This document shows positions 24,881 through 36,439 of a stretch of 64,000 nt of DNA, piece after piece; positions within the stretch are counted from its first letter, which is position 1, and each line of letters begins with the position of its first letter. The notes under the pieces were generated by a model, which saw nothing but the letters and a program-made list of their open reading frames with translations, was not told the origin of the DNA and searched no databases. Position numbers and translations under genes: made by a program. Source of the DNA: Bathynomus jamesi (taxonomy: Eukaryota; Arthropoda; Malacostraca; Isopoda; Cirolanidae); contig JAJOZX010005514.1 in NCBI GenBank assembly GCA_023014485.1, forward strand, positions 247,686-311,685. The letters are read 5' to 3'.

Positions 24881-25888
24881 GGGAGGCCAATTTCATAGCA
24901 ACCATCTCTAAACCCAATCCCTTTTTCAAATTGCTCTAAAACATCATTGTTCACTGTACTTGCCTGTTTGTCCTTTATGCCAATGGATACAAGTTCCCAA
25001 AACGCTTTCAAATGCCTTTCCAAACCATGGCTGTTCTCCTCAATCTTAACAAAAAGAGCCTTAACTTCCATTTCATTGCAATAGCTACCATGTAGCATCC
25101 AGCCTAGCTTACTTTCAATAGCTAACGGGCCTCGAGATGTGCGGACAATATTACCAGTGATGAAGTCCCAATAATAGTCAGCTCCAATCAAAAGACTAAT
25201 ATCTTCTGTTCCTTCAAACTTATTTGCCCAAATTAATTCCTTTAACTTGCAATTCTTGGACACATGCCATATCTAAACAAGTAGTGACTGGAGCACAAAG
25301 TTCCTCAATCTCTACAGCTTGGACCTTGATAGTGGGACTTTGCGGTAACAACCCCTTAACCAGAACTTCTACCTTCTTAAATTTGGTTCGGTTTTGAATG
25401 GAACCCCCAAACCCAGAAATTCTTAAATTTTCCCTCTTAAGTTCTTTAAACTTCATTTTTCTGGAAATTCTGGTCTTAATAAAGCTACACTGGCTACCAC
25501 TATCAAACAACACTCTTACAGTAGCTTCTCCATCATTCCCAATTAATAAGGCTGCAGTTGTTTGCAATAATCCCCTTTTACTTTTACTCCCTTTCATAGC
25601 AGTGGCATGTGTCACTGATGTCTCTACTTCTGGGGTAGGCCTACTAGGAGTGTTTTCACACAATAATGGCTGATGCCTGCCATGACATTTTTTGCATAAA
25701 ATTTTAAACTTACAAAACCTTGCTCTGTGACCTTTCAAAAAACATTTAAAACATGCTGTGGACTTAGTTACCCTGTCCTTTCTCTCCTCAAAAGGTAAAG
25801 CCTCAGCCACCTCACATTTATATGACTTGTGGTTGCCTTCGCAAAATATGCATTCCTTGATTCCCTTTAATTTATTCTCAGAAGATGC
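24841..25888 (-). pseudogene. BEL zinc knuckles, aspartic protease and following domain
   Basis: From the DDE copy 2 junction leftward (25888 down). Three knuckles, CIFCEGNHKSYKC, CFKCFLKGHRARFC and CKKCHGRHQPLLC, are followed by protease LFDSGSQCSFI with the active Asp. At 25263-24841, in another frame, comes LLIGADYYWDFITG and ESKLGWMLHG, the domain that links protease to RT in BEL. A frameshift lies near 25230. Confidence 0.9.
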
Positions 25889-25896
25889 ATGTAGAG

Positions 25897-28800
25897 TAGC
25901 CCTGTTCAAAAATCAACTTTTTCTTATTTTCATAGGTTTCTGTACTTTGTCCCATGCTTTTTGACCTGAAAAGGCCGAAAATCACAACCATTTTGACCTA
26001 GGTTGTTGGGAAGCATTGCCGCATGGAGCTTTAGGTTTTCTGCCTTGAAATCGGCCAAAAGCACCAGTTCCGGGGTCCCTTGAATCATGTTTTGCACTAT
26101 AACTTTTTATCTAAACAAGATAGAGCAACAACATAGACACCAAATTAAAGTGTTTTTAATCCTCTTTCTAACTTATACAATTATGATAGTCTTAGAACAA
26201 GAAATAGCACATTGGTACATACAAAGATTTCAGAAATATCACAAAATTCGTTTTCTCACACTCAAGGCAGACAAGGCGCCTTATTCATGACACAAATTTG
26301 AGATTAACATTTTGTCACAAGTCTAATCGATCAAGAAGTGAAAGCATTACATGATGATTAATTTCATAATGACATTTACACAGTCAGTTGTTGAGAGTTT
26401 GTTTCTTGAAGCTGTCAAAGCAGCGTCTGTTGAACTCCACAGCTTGAAGGAGATAGTCCCTTTGCTTGGCACCTGTTGTTATGACATTTGCAAAGTCGCT
26501 CATCATCTTGACACCACGTTCAGCAATGTCATTCACTGCTTTCAGATTCTTAACATAGTCCAACGCTTTTCTGTAGTCCTCATTCTGTGGCCAAGACGTG
26601 ACAGGTTCCAGAAGCCACTCGGATCCAATGTTCAGTGTGTCCAGCAGGAAATGTGATTCTGGGCCAATGAGATCAACCAGGGTGGTCTTAGCTGTGACTC
26701 TCTGGAATAGAGGCTTTCCTGTTCTGAAGCTGTCTGGCTTCTCAGTGGCATGTAACTGGGCAGCAATGTCGTGCTTCAACGTGTCACTCAATCTACTGCT
26801 GAACAGGGCAAATGGCACGACTTCCTGTGTCAGGTACCATTTGTGGTTTTCCATCTTATTAAGTACTGCATCAGCAAGCTCTGGGTCAGTTTTCTTGTAC
26901 TTCAACATGTCCTGGATTAGACTTAGATCATTCACGGGAGCATCTGCAGCAGACATTGACATCATCCATACAGGAGTGTAGAACAGCGCAAGGAAGGTGT
27001 TGAGTCTTTCCAGCTTTGATACAGTGTCTTCGTCGTACTCAAGTTGATCTGCAAACATCAGCATTTTCATGGAGTACAGGTTTCTGGCCATCCATCTGGC
27101 CTGATGAATGGCGCCTGGTCGACTCCAGTGAATACCTCAAGGAGGCGTTCCTCCAAGAACAATGACTGTCAGTTCAGCCATTTCCCTGTAGTCGGCTCTT
27201 GGAAGCCTTTCTGCTGTTAGAATGTCTTGGAGTATTTCTTCACTGTTCTTCTTCTTTTCCTTCAGCCATTTGCTGTTGATAGCCAGCATCTTTGGGTTTT
27301 CCTTGGACAAGTCCGTCCAAACATCCTTCAGATGCTCAAACCAGGGATTATCTGGCCCCTTCACCTTCCCAAAGAGCTTCTCCCAAACTGCTCCTACTAG
27401 GATTTCCAGGATGTGATGTCGACAGGCCAGATAAAACACCTTTTTGTTCAGCATTTTCTCTAGCAGTTTGGCAGCTCCTCTGTGAACTCCACTGTTACTG
27501 GATGTAGTGTCAAAAACAAGGGCAGTAACATTATCCGTAAGTTCCCATGTCTCCAGTAAATCCATTGAAGCCTCAGCCTGAGCTGTGCCAGAAGAATTGT
27601 CGATGACAGGTACTCCCAATAACTTTCCTTCAGTGTATGAAGGTGGACCAGACACTAGCACAGCTAAAGTCTCTGAGGTACTTCCAGGTTCACTGCCCAA
27701 GACATCTTTGAGCAACTTTCCATCCCAGTGTAAGGCAGCGTACTGTGGGGGGTTTTCACAAAACTTGGACATGTGACTCTGGCTGATATTATACCTCGAC
27801 AGCATTCTGTTGCGACGTGTTGTTGAGGTTGAGATGACGAAGTTATCCAGATCAGCCCCTCCAGCTTTCAAGGTGGCAGAAACCATGGCAGTAACTTCAT
27901 TGTCTGATAAACCAAGACGATCAGCTGTATTGCAGATGACATCACATTCCATGACCTTCCTTGGAAACGTCAAAGTCACACTAGTCACAGTGTCTTGATG
28001 GTGAGAACATCCAGGACGAGGCTGATGGTAATCCATGTCCTCTGTGTTAGCGTCGTTGTCAGTTGAGTCACCCCAGGTAATGTCATCCACATGAACAACT
28101 GCCTCTTGTTCTGCTGCAGCTGTAAAATAGTACAACATGTTAAGACAGTAATTGTTAAGTACATGCTAAATATCGCAATGGAGTAAAACTTAAAACTTTT
28201 TGTAACGTTCAAAGTAATTAGTTTTTCCTTGTTCTTGTCTATGCTGCAGTCTTTCATTCCTCGCTGCTTGCTGCAGGGATCTTGTCTCAAAAATCTTGTC
28301 ATGACCAGACATATGACCGTTCCTCTCAGTCTTTTGGTCTTCGTAGAACCTGATATCCTCATCTTTCTTCTCTCTGGATAACAGTCTGTTGTTCTGTATT
28401 TCCTGGATTGCATCTGGAGCTCCTATATCGAACAGGCTGTCTAATTCCAGCACAAATGCTCCTCTTTTTCCTCCAGGGTTACTTGCTCTTCCTTTGCTTT
28501 TCACCAGAGCACGATGTTTCTCATGTAGTTTCATGAAGAGCTTCATTGCGTTGTACTTGGTCATTGTCTTGATCCTAGCCATCTGCCAGAATGGGATGAT
28601 AGATTCAACTGTTTCATATGCAAGGTCTTGAATCATGGGCCTCCCTGCATTTTCCGGTAAATTCTGAAGATTAAGGAAATACTGGAACGCCTGTCTGTTG
28701 GTGGGAAGCTGGGAACCACTGATAAAAGCTGAAGGGTATCCAACCAGGAAAGTTTCAGTGAGAGATCTGGTAGATGGCCCAGTTGACACCTGCCTGTGGA

Positions 28801-28973
28801 CAGTACGTGGAGGTTCTGAGATATCAACTGTGCGCCCACGGAGCTCCCTCAGCTCCTTGCTTAATGCCATTGTGAAGTTGTAACTTGTAGATGGTTTTCT
28901 AGATTCTGATTGAGTTTCTGTTGTTTCCTGAAAAATGATAGATAATTATTATTATTATTATTATTAATTATTA

Positions 28974-29010
<37 letters not shown>

Positions 29011-29278
29011 TATTAATTTTATGCTCTTTCATTTGATACCTAATTTGTTGCTCTATCTTGTTTAGATCAAAAGTTAAAGTGCAAAACATAATTCAAGGGA
29101 CCCCGGAATTGGCGCTTTGGCCGATTTCAAGGCAGAAAATTTAAAGCTCCATGCGGCAATGCTTCCCAACATCCTAGGTCAAAATAGTTGTGATTTTCGG
29201 CTTTCTCAGGTCAAAAAGCATGGGAAAATGTACAGAAACCTATGAAAATAAGAAAAAGTTGATTTTTGAACAGGCCTA
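25897..29278 (-). mobile_element. DDE transposon copy 2, near full length, inside BEL gag
   Basis: Termini TAGCCCTGTTC and (reversed) TAGGCCTGTTC, with inverted repeats of about 240 bp. Flanks ATGTAGAG (25889-25896) and ATTTAGAG (29279-29286) are an 8-bp duplication with one mismatch. Removing it restores a continuous BEL Gag frame. It carries a complete-length but disabled transposase and an AAT microsatellite (about 28943-29012) in the same place as copy 1. Confidence 0.9.
26384..28870 (-). pseudogene. DDE transposase, two exons, with dead splice donor and one stop
   Basis: Exon 1 (28870-28228) starts MALSKELRELRGR and has a long charged helical part. Exon 2 (28119-26384) carries ALHWDGKLLKD (first Asp), VFDTTSSNSGVHRGA (second Asp), FYLACRHHILEIL (C-x-x-H) and KGPDNPWFEHL, then a C-terminal all-helical domain. 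The order Asp, Asp, C-R-H-H, late Glu suggests an RNase-H-fold transposase with a hAT/P-like inserted domain; I cannot assign the superfamily. The intron donor is AAG|GAAAAA here (28227-28226) where copy 1 has AAG|GTAAAA. A TGA at 27139-27137 interrupts exon 2. About 790 codons in all. Confidence 0.85.
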
Positions 29279-29375
29279 ATTTAGAGCTGACACTGTACCT
29301 GGGCTATTCCTTTTTGTAGAAACCTTGGTGCTGTGCCTGCCTTTGTCCCCTTGTTTAACATCCAACTGTGCAAAC

Positions 29376-29900
29376 TCAATTCCCTCTCGTCTTGCTAATT
29401 CTGTGCCTAAAAGACTTAACATCTGCTGAAGGGGGATGTACACATGTTCTGTAGTGTCCCCTACTTAATTCAAGCAAAATTGAGCTAGGCAATTTAGACT
29501 CTAGTATAGTAACCAACATTATACCATACCTTTCCATTCCTACACCCAAGTTGTCCAGGGACCTAGTTCTAACTTCAAATTCATCATATAACTGCCGTAA
29601 TTCCTTGACACTATTGGGATTATTAACAGGAGGTATAGCTAAAAGTTCACGGAGGTGGCTTTTAATTAAGATCTCTGGCTTACCAAACCGTTTCTTTAAT
29701 ATATCCCAAGCCACAGTATAATTAGCCTCTGTTAATGCTAATCCTGCTATTGTCTTTGCTGCCTCCCGTTCCAAGAGGGACTGCAAATAATTAAACTTCT
29801 CCACCGCACTTAACAATTGACTAGAATGAACTGCTGATTGAAAACTGTCTGCCCATCCTTGCCATTCCTGAATACTCCCAGAAAATGTTTTGAGTACAAG
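29376..29900 (-). pseudogene. BEL Gag, second half
   Basis: Reads LVLKTFSGSIQEWQGWADSF, YLQSLLEREAAKTIAGLALT and WDILKKRFGKPE, the capsid-like domain of BEL Gags. It joins the block at 30442-30853 if the hAT-type MITE is removed, because SAVQLPRL on one side and LVLKTF on the other share the duplicated codons. A premature shift occurs around 29450. Confidence 0.9.
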
Positions 29901-30441
29901 CAGTGGTGTAGTGCTAAATAAAGAAGTGAGGGAACGCATTTTGAAAGTGTTACTCAGATGCGGGGGGAACAATGGCGAGCCCATACAGCTGGGGGTCCGG
30001 GGGCACTGTAAGCCCCCCGGGAAATCTTTTGAAATCTGACCAATTTCAGGGATATTTTGAGGTCATATGCACTGGATATTAGGATATATTCCAAGGTTGA
30101 AGATGCAGTATTTCCAGTGTCATTAGATATATGACATCCAGTACGATCAATAAAAATAGCTAACAACTGGAATGATTAACTAAAAAAAAGTTAACAACTG
30201 GTACGCCGTGGTGACTGTTTCATCAGATCTTTATAGGCTAGCATGCCTCAGTCGAAGCTAAAAGAAATGAAACAGTTAATGATTCTTTCTCATATTTCTT
30301 CTAGGGGTGGGAATTAAAATTTCATGACGTTAGAGATTTGTAAGTTCGGATTTATTTGAAATAGTGAGGGAACGCCGTTCCGTCTACCAAAAAAAGTAAG
30401 GGAACGCCGTTCCCACGCGTTCCCACAGCACTACACCACTG
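29901..30441. mobile_element. hAT-type non-autonomous element, 541 bp
   Basis: Ends are perfect 15-bp inverted repeats, CAGTGGTGTAGTGCT and its reverse complement. The target duplication is about 8 bp (agtacaag on the left; tgtacaag two bases beyond the right end). It holds G-rich internal sequence (cgggggcactgtaagccccc) and no transposase. Confidence 0.85.
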
Positions 30442-30853
30442 ACTGTACAAGCCTCGGTAATTGAACTGCGGATCTGTTAACCTTAACTTCACAAACACCA
30501 TTTGTTGAGTGTTGTGTTTCATTATTAGACCTGGTCTCTAACTGTACTGAGCTGCTAAACTCCTTTGCTCGGTGGCCTACTTTAATTATATCATCAATAA
30601 TCTCTTCAAAGTAAATTCTGTTATTTTCTATTTCATCCTCTTCTATAAGAGCCTCAATTTTAACATTTACTTCACTTAGAGCAACCTTTTTAGTTTCTAA
30701 TATGGAAAGCTGCGCAGTCACTAAGCTTAAATCCTCTTGCTCTATGGCAGAATCTATAGTGGCAATGACCTTTGTAATTAGACCTTTGTAGGCGCTTCTT
30801 CTTTTTTTAAACTTGTTCAATTCAGATGCACTCATCTTCAATGCAAACAACAA
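30442..30853 (-). pseudogene. BEL Gag, N-terminal part
   Basis: Starts MLFALKMSASELNKFKKRR; the second methionine (MSASEL) looks the better start. A coiled-coil-like region (residues 10-100) is followed by a linker to SAVQLPRL, where the MITE interrupts. It forms the N-terminal part of the BEL virus-like particle protein. Confidence 0.85.
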
Positions 30854-31238
30854 TTGGGCTCAATGCCAAATGAGCTGAATTGGCAAAAATACTTAACCAA
30901 ACTGATCAAACGCAAATTTTGCTTTTTTCAAATAAACTGAATTGCTGGGTGGGGTACTAACCAACCACCAGTATGGAATACCAAATTTTCCACCAAAGTA
31001 ACTGGCGCACCGAAGTCTGCAACCTTCGCCTATGAATAATAAACCAAAATTAACCAAACAGGTAAAAATGTAGGCCAAAAACAACGACAGACAAGTGGCC
31101 AAGTTTCGCAATTGGGCGACCAAACTTTCTACCCTGGGACCTTAACTCAATAATGCTCAACCCGTCTAGGCCTAACTTGGGCTACAATTTGCACAATCAG
31201 AACTTTGCCGAAAAATAGTCACTGACTCAGTCTTGGGC

Positions 31239-31261
31239 TAGAATCCGGTTCTGAAGGACCA
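31239..31261 (-). other. Primer binding site of BEL element 1
   Basis: Directly downstream of the 5' LTR on the - strand comes a|tggtccttcagaaccgg, close to the tggtccttcgagccgg pattern usual for BEL/Pao elements. Confidence 0.75.
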
Positions 31262-31846
31262 TGTTAATTATTTATTTATTGGGTTCAAAATCCCAGCTGA
31301 GCCGTGAACGGCCAAGCTCTGAAGGGCCAGTTCAACCTACAGCCCAAGTTAAGCTAAAATTAAAAACTTACGGACTTGAGGTCCTACCTCAGGGTTGCTG
31401 ACTCGATGTGGGCCTACCTTAGGCCTCAGTTGCATGAATTTAAGATAAAAACAAAAGGGGCACTATTTATGGTCTTCTTTCTAAACCTTGCAACAACAAC
31501 ACAATCTGCACTATTGCACGATGCAACAATCTTGTATCTAAACAACCAAACTGAATTGCAAGAGAGCTCTCTATAAGACCACACCCTGTAAGTACGGCAT
31601 TCCACAAACGAGTAGAAAAGACGCGCAGTGCCCCAAAAAATGATGCCACAAGAGTGCCCAAACAATGATGCCACAAGAGCCCAAAAATGCTAGCTCTAAA
31701 TTAAGTGAATTTTTCACTAACCTTACAATTATGAGATGGATATATATACCTTAACTTAATATATACAAGCAATGCTGCAGCAATCAGCTTAGTCATTATA
31801 TCGCCTTGGGACAATAATGGTTCTTCCTCTTCTAGATTTTCTAACA
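31262..31846 (-). repeat. 5' LTR of BEL element 1
   Basis: 585 bp, starting tgttaattatttatttattg and ending ctaaca, followed by the CTATG duplication. It differs from the other LTR by a few substitutions and one 14-base indel. Confidence 0.93.
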
Positions 31847-31851
31847 CTATG

Positions 31852-32335
31852 TGAATGTTTTGTTTGTGTACGAATTCCCTGAGCTGCATGACTTTGTTTG
31901 TGAGGCCATCTACGTTGTACTGTAATATGTTAATATTATGCTTCTGTATGTTTCTCATGGTCCTATTGTGTCTATGTTTTGTGTATGGTGACATGTGTAA
32001 GTTGTAGTGGGGTCTGGATTAGTCTTAATGTCGCCGGAGAGTAAGAGTAGTCCGGGTAGCACGTCCGGCACGTAATTGCTTCCCGTAAATGAAAAAATAG
32101 CACGCTGGTATAGGTCCGGCCCCGGGAGCCGATCGACACTGACCATGCCACGCAACAGGCCTTCGACTGCCAGTCTGGCCAACCGTAGACAGCCCGCTGC
32201 ACTGAGATTTGAGGAAGTTTGGCCACCAGCGCGTTGATGTTTCGGCTTGACGCCGCTTCGTCTTCGCGTTGACGTTCCACGTTTTTTCGTTGACGTTGAC
32301 GCGCTGACGTGTCCCACGCTGGAGGATACAACCAC
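31852..32335 (-). pseudogene. LINE 5' ORF segment with 2A-like peptide, then start of endonuclease
   Basis: The 126-codon block 32335-31955 is basic near its N-terminus (STKKRGTSTRRRSGVKPKH) and ends in LPGLLLLSGDIKTNPDP. That is a 2A-like ribosome-skipping peptide (consensus D-x-E-x-N-P-G-P) with Lys for Glu and Asp for the essential Gly. About 12 codons later the frame shifts near 31975, and NINILQYNVDGL opens the APE endonuclease (31994-31852), cut by the BEL insertion in NIHIV. 2A peptides at this position are known from several LINE groups. Confidence 0.8.
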
Positions 32336-32360
32336 CGCTAGAAGCTTCCTCGTCAGCTAC

Positions 32361-32593
32361 TAACTTTTGGGTTTATTGTGTGTAGATTCAGTTATTACTG
32401 TAAATCTATTAAAAGAACATTCTCTGTTATTTTGTGCTTGTCCTTCGTCTGCAATTTTGTGTTGCTCTCTTTGTTGGAGTTCTGAAAATGTTAAATGAGT
32501 TGTACTACATAGTGTAGTATTTTAATTTTAATCAAAACAAACAACCCTCAGCCAAAGTTACTGACATAATAAGCGAAGGGATTACTTTTTACC

Positions 32594-32671
<78 letters not shown>

Positions 32672-33952
32672 CTAATAAATGTATAAGTAACATGTACATT
32701 GTACATGTCCATGTTTTCATTGAGCTTCTTTAGTTTAGGTACAGTGCTTCATTATTCCCGTTGTGTTATATATGATTGTGTATCATAAAATCCTTAAGTA
32801 GCAAGTGAAATGCTAAATGATATGGGTCTTAACCCTTGCAGAAGAAGAGGACAGCACAGATGAGGCAGTAAAATAACCCAATAAAAGAGTAACTCTCAGT
32901 GTGACTTCTGAAATGCGATGTCTCTGTGCAAGTGACTAAGCTGACGTGGAGTTATAATTTTTCAGAAACGTCGTAGGCCTACATCACATATCACATATCA
33001 TTTTGAGTGTTCTTTCTTTAAATCAGTACCCTGCAAAAAGTAATCCACTAGTGTGATTATTGGTTTTACTTAGCCAGTTAGTACCAATGGTTTCTTTTAA
33101 CGGCACTCGTTGGAATTAAACCAGTGGGGAAATAGCCAATGAGAACCCAAATGAAACCATTTGTACAATTACCAAAGGATAAATGCTTAGACTTACATCA
33201 TGTATCATTTTGAGTGTTCTTTCTTTAAATCAGTACCTTACAGAAAGTAATCCACTGGTGTGATTATTGGTTTTACTTAGCCAGTTAGTACCAATGGTTT
33301 CTTTTAACGGCACTCGTTGACATTAAATCAGTGGGGAAATAGCCAATGAGAACCCAAATGAAACCATTTATACAATTACCAAAGGACAATTGCTTAGTTG
33401 AGACCAACTTTTCACCCAAATGTTCTTTTTAGTTATGTCTTTATTTTTAAAAAGAATTTTAGAACTTTTTCAATTAATGATATGATGATGATTAATGATA
33501 TGACATATATGGTCAAACAATGCATTGGAATTATTTGCCGTCCTACACGTCAGAGTAAAACAACATAAATATGCGCTTAGGACAGCAAATAATTCAAGTA
33601 CATTGTTTAACCATATGTATAGGTATAATCATAGTATTGAAAAAAAAAGAAAATGAAAATGAAAAGGTTTATTGGCAGACTATAGTCGATATGACAAATA
33701 TTATTAATACAATGACAGTTCACATACTAAAGAGAGAAATGGGAAATTCGAAAATTCTTGTTAACATAGACATACTGAAAGAAACACCCCAATTTTCCTT
33801 TAATCAGTTATTTTCATATGCTTTATAAATAATTTCGAAAACAGTTTCGGGACGTATAAAATGGACCACTTCTTGTTAAAATGTCTTTTTCCTTTAATTG
33901 ATACTCATTAATTTTTTTCTAATTCTTCTTAATTATTTTATTTACGCTATAC
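32361..33952. other. Spacer with AT microsatellite and a 207-bp tandem duplication
   Basis: (AT)n runs at about 32598-32668. A segment of about 207 bp occurs twice in tandem (about 32985-33190 and 33191-33397), with the phrase ttttgagtgttctttc at 33001 and 33208. The 85-codon frame at 33571-33828 has no family signature and I do not call it a gene. Confidence 0.75.
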
Positions 33953-34162
33953 GAGGGCCACTCAATATATTTTGCCCACCTTTTTTTTTTTCTTTCCAAG
34001 TTTCCTTGTAAGTTCCAGAAATTTTGTACACAAGTAGTTACATACCTTTTCTACAAGTTTTTATTTTTCCACATAGTCTTCATCCTTTTCTACGGCTTTC
34101 CTCCACCTCGAAACAAGGGCCTTTATTCCTTGCTGGTAAAAGTCTACTGGGTTCCGTTGGAG

Positions 34163-36145
34163 CTACCTCTTAACCTCCTCAACAACCTCATCGTCACTCT
34201 GAAACTTTCTTCCACGAATAGCATTATTCATTGGCCCAAACAAATAGAAGTCTGAAGGTGCCAGATCCGGGCTGTATGGAGGGTGGGGTAACACACTCAA
34301 GCGCATTTTTGTGATGACCTTTCTTGTTTGCAAACTGTTGTGTGGTCTTGCGTTATCGTGCAAAAGAAGGACGTCTTCCAGTTTTCGCTCCGGTCGAACT
34401 CGCTTTATACGCCTCTGGAGTCTCTGTAGGGTAGCAATATATGCCTCTGAATTGATTGTTTGTCCTTTCTTCATAATGTCCACCAGAATCACCCCTTTCA
34501 TGTCCCAGAAGATGGTGGTTATAACCTTTCCTGCAGAGGGAGCCATTTTGAACTTTTCTTGCGTGGGGAGTCTGCGTGATGCTACTCCATGGATTGGCGT
34601 TTTGTTTCAGATTCAAAGTGGTGTACCCAAATCTCATCCCCAGTCACAATTCGTGAAAGGAAGTCATCCCCTTCTGCAGACCCGTAACTAGCTAATTTTG
34701 CGCCCGAGGCAAGATCATAAAATTGCGCCTCCCTATTCCTGTAACACTACACGATCCTCTAAGTGGTAAATTGTTTTTGGCACAAAACATCACAGCATCC
34801 TATATACTATTGAGCTAAAATGTGTCTGTGTGTCTGTGGGCTTTGTTCGGAACCGTGCACAGACTAAACGGCACATCGGAAAATTCTGCAACCACCACCA
34901 ACTGATAGCCCATGAGCTGCCGATGTGCTCTGTCAAGTTTCCCGGTCCTAGGTCACTCCGCGGCCGAGCACGAGCTATTTAATGCATATTACAAGTGAAT
35001 GTAAGTACTTCGAAAACGAAAAGAAAAGAACGCAGCCATGAAAATCTTAAGCTTCACATCCGAACCCATTGTATCAAGCAATAAAAATTTTAACGCGCAA
35101 GAGTAAAAAGTTAAAACAGAGCAAAGCACATTTATTTCTATGTTCAGAATAGCTTAATAGTAAATACACAAGTTGTATATACAATATATGTAGTATATAT
35201 ACAGCTAGCTGTGACATATACTGCTACATATACTGTGACAATTTGTGACATATACTGCTACCTGCCCGGAGGGCGATAGCGAACGATAGCGAGCTACCGC
35301 TTGTCACGAACTATTTTCAGAATATGTCTCCATTTTTGTTTATCATTTTCAATAGCTTTCTGTAGTGCATCATCGATACATTGTTCTACAATACGGTTTA
35401 AATTTTTCCAATCATTAAACCCTGTTTTCTGATTTGCAGTATTCGGTTTGGAAAAGCGCTGATCGAATAATATGCATGGAAAACAGAAAATAAAGTACTG
35501 AAAAGTACTGAAAATTTATAGAAATGCGCCCTTTCCCTAATGGCATGGCATGCTTGGGATAGTAGATACATAATTTATATAGTTTTTCTGCGCCCCTCAG
35601 TTTTTCTGCGCCTCTCAGCTTTGCGCCCCTCAGCTTTGCGCACTCGAGGCAAGTGCCTCACTCGTCTCGCCCTTGTTATGGCACTGCCCTTCTGTCTCGT
35701 ATTGAACCAACGACACAGAAGCAATTTCTTTTCTTTGAGCTTTGTGATCTTCAGTCAGTTCGCGAGGAACAAACCGTGAACACACTTTTGAGTATCCCAG
35801 TTGCTGAATTATCGTATTCACACTTCCTTCACTAATTCCTAGCTCCAGTGATAGCTCCTTGTATGTGACGCGCCGATTTGATCGAATGATGCTGTTAGCA
35901 CGTTGCAGTGTGAGATGCCACAGCCGATGCCGGGCGATCGCTGCGTGGCTCATCATCGAGGCTGGCTCTCCCTCTCTCCGATGATACCACACGTTTAAAC
36001 CAGCGTCCAACTGTGCTTCGATCAACAACAGCATCTTCGTATACGTTTTGTAGACGTTTATGAATATTTCCAACTGTTTCCTTATCTGCGGTTAAGAACT
36101 CGATAACAGCTCTCTGTTTACGACGCACATCACTGTCAGACGCCA
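34163..36145 (-). pseudogene. mariner transposase, interrupted
   Basis: The N-terminal part at 36145-35895 opens MASDSDVRRKQRAVIEFL with the first HTH and STVGRWFKR. The second HTH (RRVTYKELSLELGISEGSV) lies at 35890-35710 in another frame. The hAT-type insertion follows, then the catalytic half at 34630-34163: FWDMKG (Asp), LLHDNARPH (Asp) and PYSPDLAPSDFYLFG (Asp). There are 34 residues between the last two Asp, the D34D spacing of mariners. Frameshifts near 35920 and 34550 also disable it. Confidence 0.92.
34677..35686. mobile_element. hAT-type non-autonomous element, 1010 bp
   Basis: Ends CAGACCCGTAACTAGC and (reversed) CAGTGCCATAACAAGG. A perfect 8-bp duplication CCCTTCTG lies at 34669-34676 and 35687-35694. 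No transposase seen. Near 35026-35060 it contains a phrase (aacgcagccatgaaaatct) also present in the hairpin at 56457. Confidence 0.88.
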
Positions 36146-36439
36146 TTTTCGAAACTGCGTTAATCATCGGTTTTATATTAGGGCGTTTAAAAGCAGTTTT
36201 ATACAAGGAGGGGAGGTTCAAACTGGAAAAATTCAGTTATGTGAAGCTCAAAGTTCAAACTTACGGCCCAAAAGACATTTCAGCACCATGGCTTATTATT
36301 TAGCTAAGAAAAAAGGGTGGGGCAAAATATATTGAGTACCCCTAGTATTTTCGGCTTCTTGCCTTCCCCGTCATTCCCTGATGAGGACGAGGTGCACTGT
36401 TGAATACACGAAAGACCTTGGAATCGCTTTTCACTTTTC

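Larger units (their letters stand above)
20961..31846 (-). mobile_element. BEL/Pao LTR retrotransposon inserted in the LINE endonuclease
   Basis: LTRs at 20961-21557 and 31262-31846 are in the same orientation. The 5-bp duplication CTATG flanks the element (20956-20960, 31847-31851), the expected size for BEL/Pao. Genes read on the - strand: Gag, zinc knuckles, aspartic protease, RT, RNase H, integrase. Without the nested DDE transposon and hAT MITE it is about 7.0 kb. Several frameshifts in pol show it is inactive. Confidence 0.95.
13020..32360 (-). mobile_element. APE-type LINE, nearly full length once four nested insertions are removed
   Basis: Read on the - strand. The 5' part is at 31852-32360 (2A-like segment and start of endonuclease). 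Endonuclease continues at 20435-20955 and 17500-17869, reverse transcriptase at 16398-17400 and 13400-14097, and the 3' end is an AAC-type tail at 13020. The gaps are the BEL element, a DDE transposon and a second copy of this LINE. The remaining sequence is about 3.6 kb, typical for a one-ORF LINE of the Jockey/CR1/L2 group. The exact clade is not settled. The 5' limit is approximate. Confidence 0.85.
33953..36345 (-). mobile_element. mariner transposon split by a hAT-type element
   Basis: Inverted ends: left CGAGGGCCACTCAATATATT, right (reversed) CTAGGGGTACTCAATATATT, each next to TA (33951-33952, 36346-36347). Without the 1-kb insertion it is about 1.37 kb, normal for mariner. Transposase reads on the - strand. 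Confidence 0.93.

Noticed and set aside
33571..33828. 85-codon frame as a gene
   Set aside because: AT-driven composition, no domain, no supporting signals.
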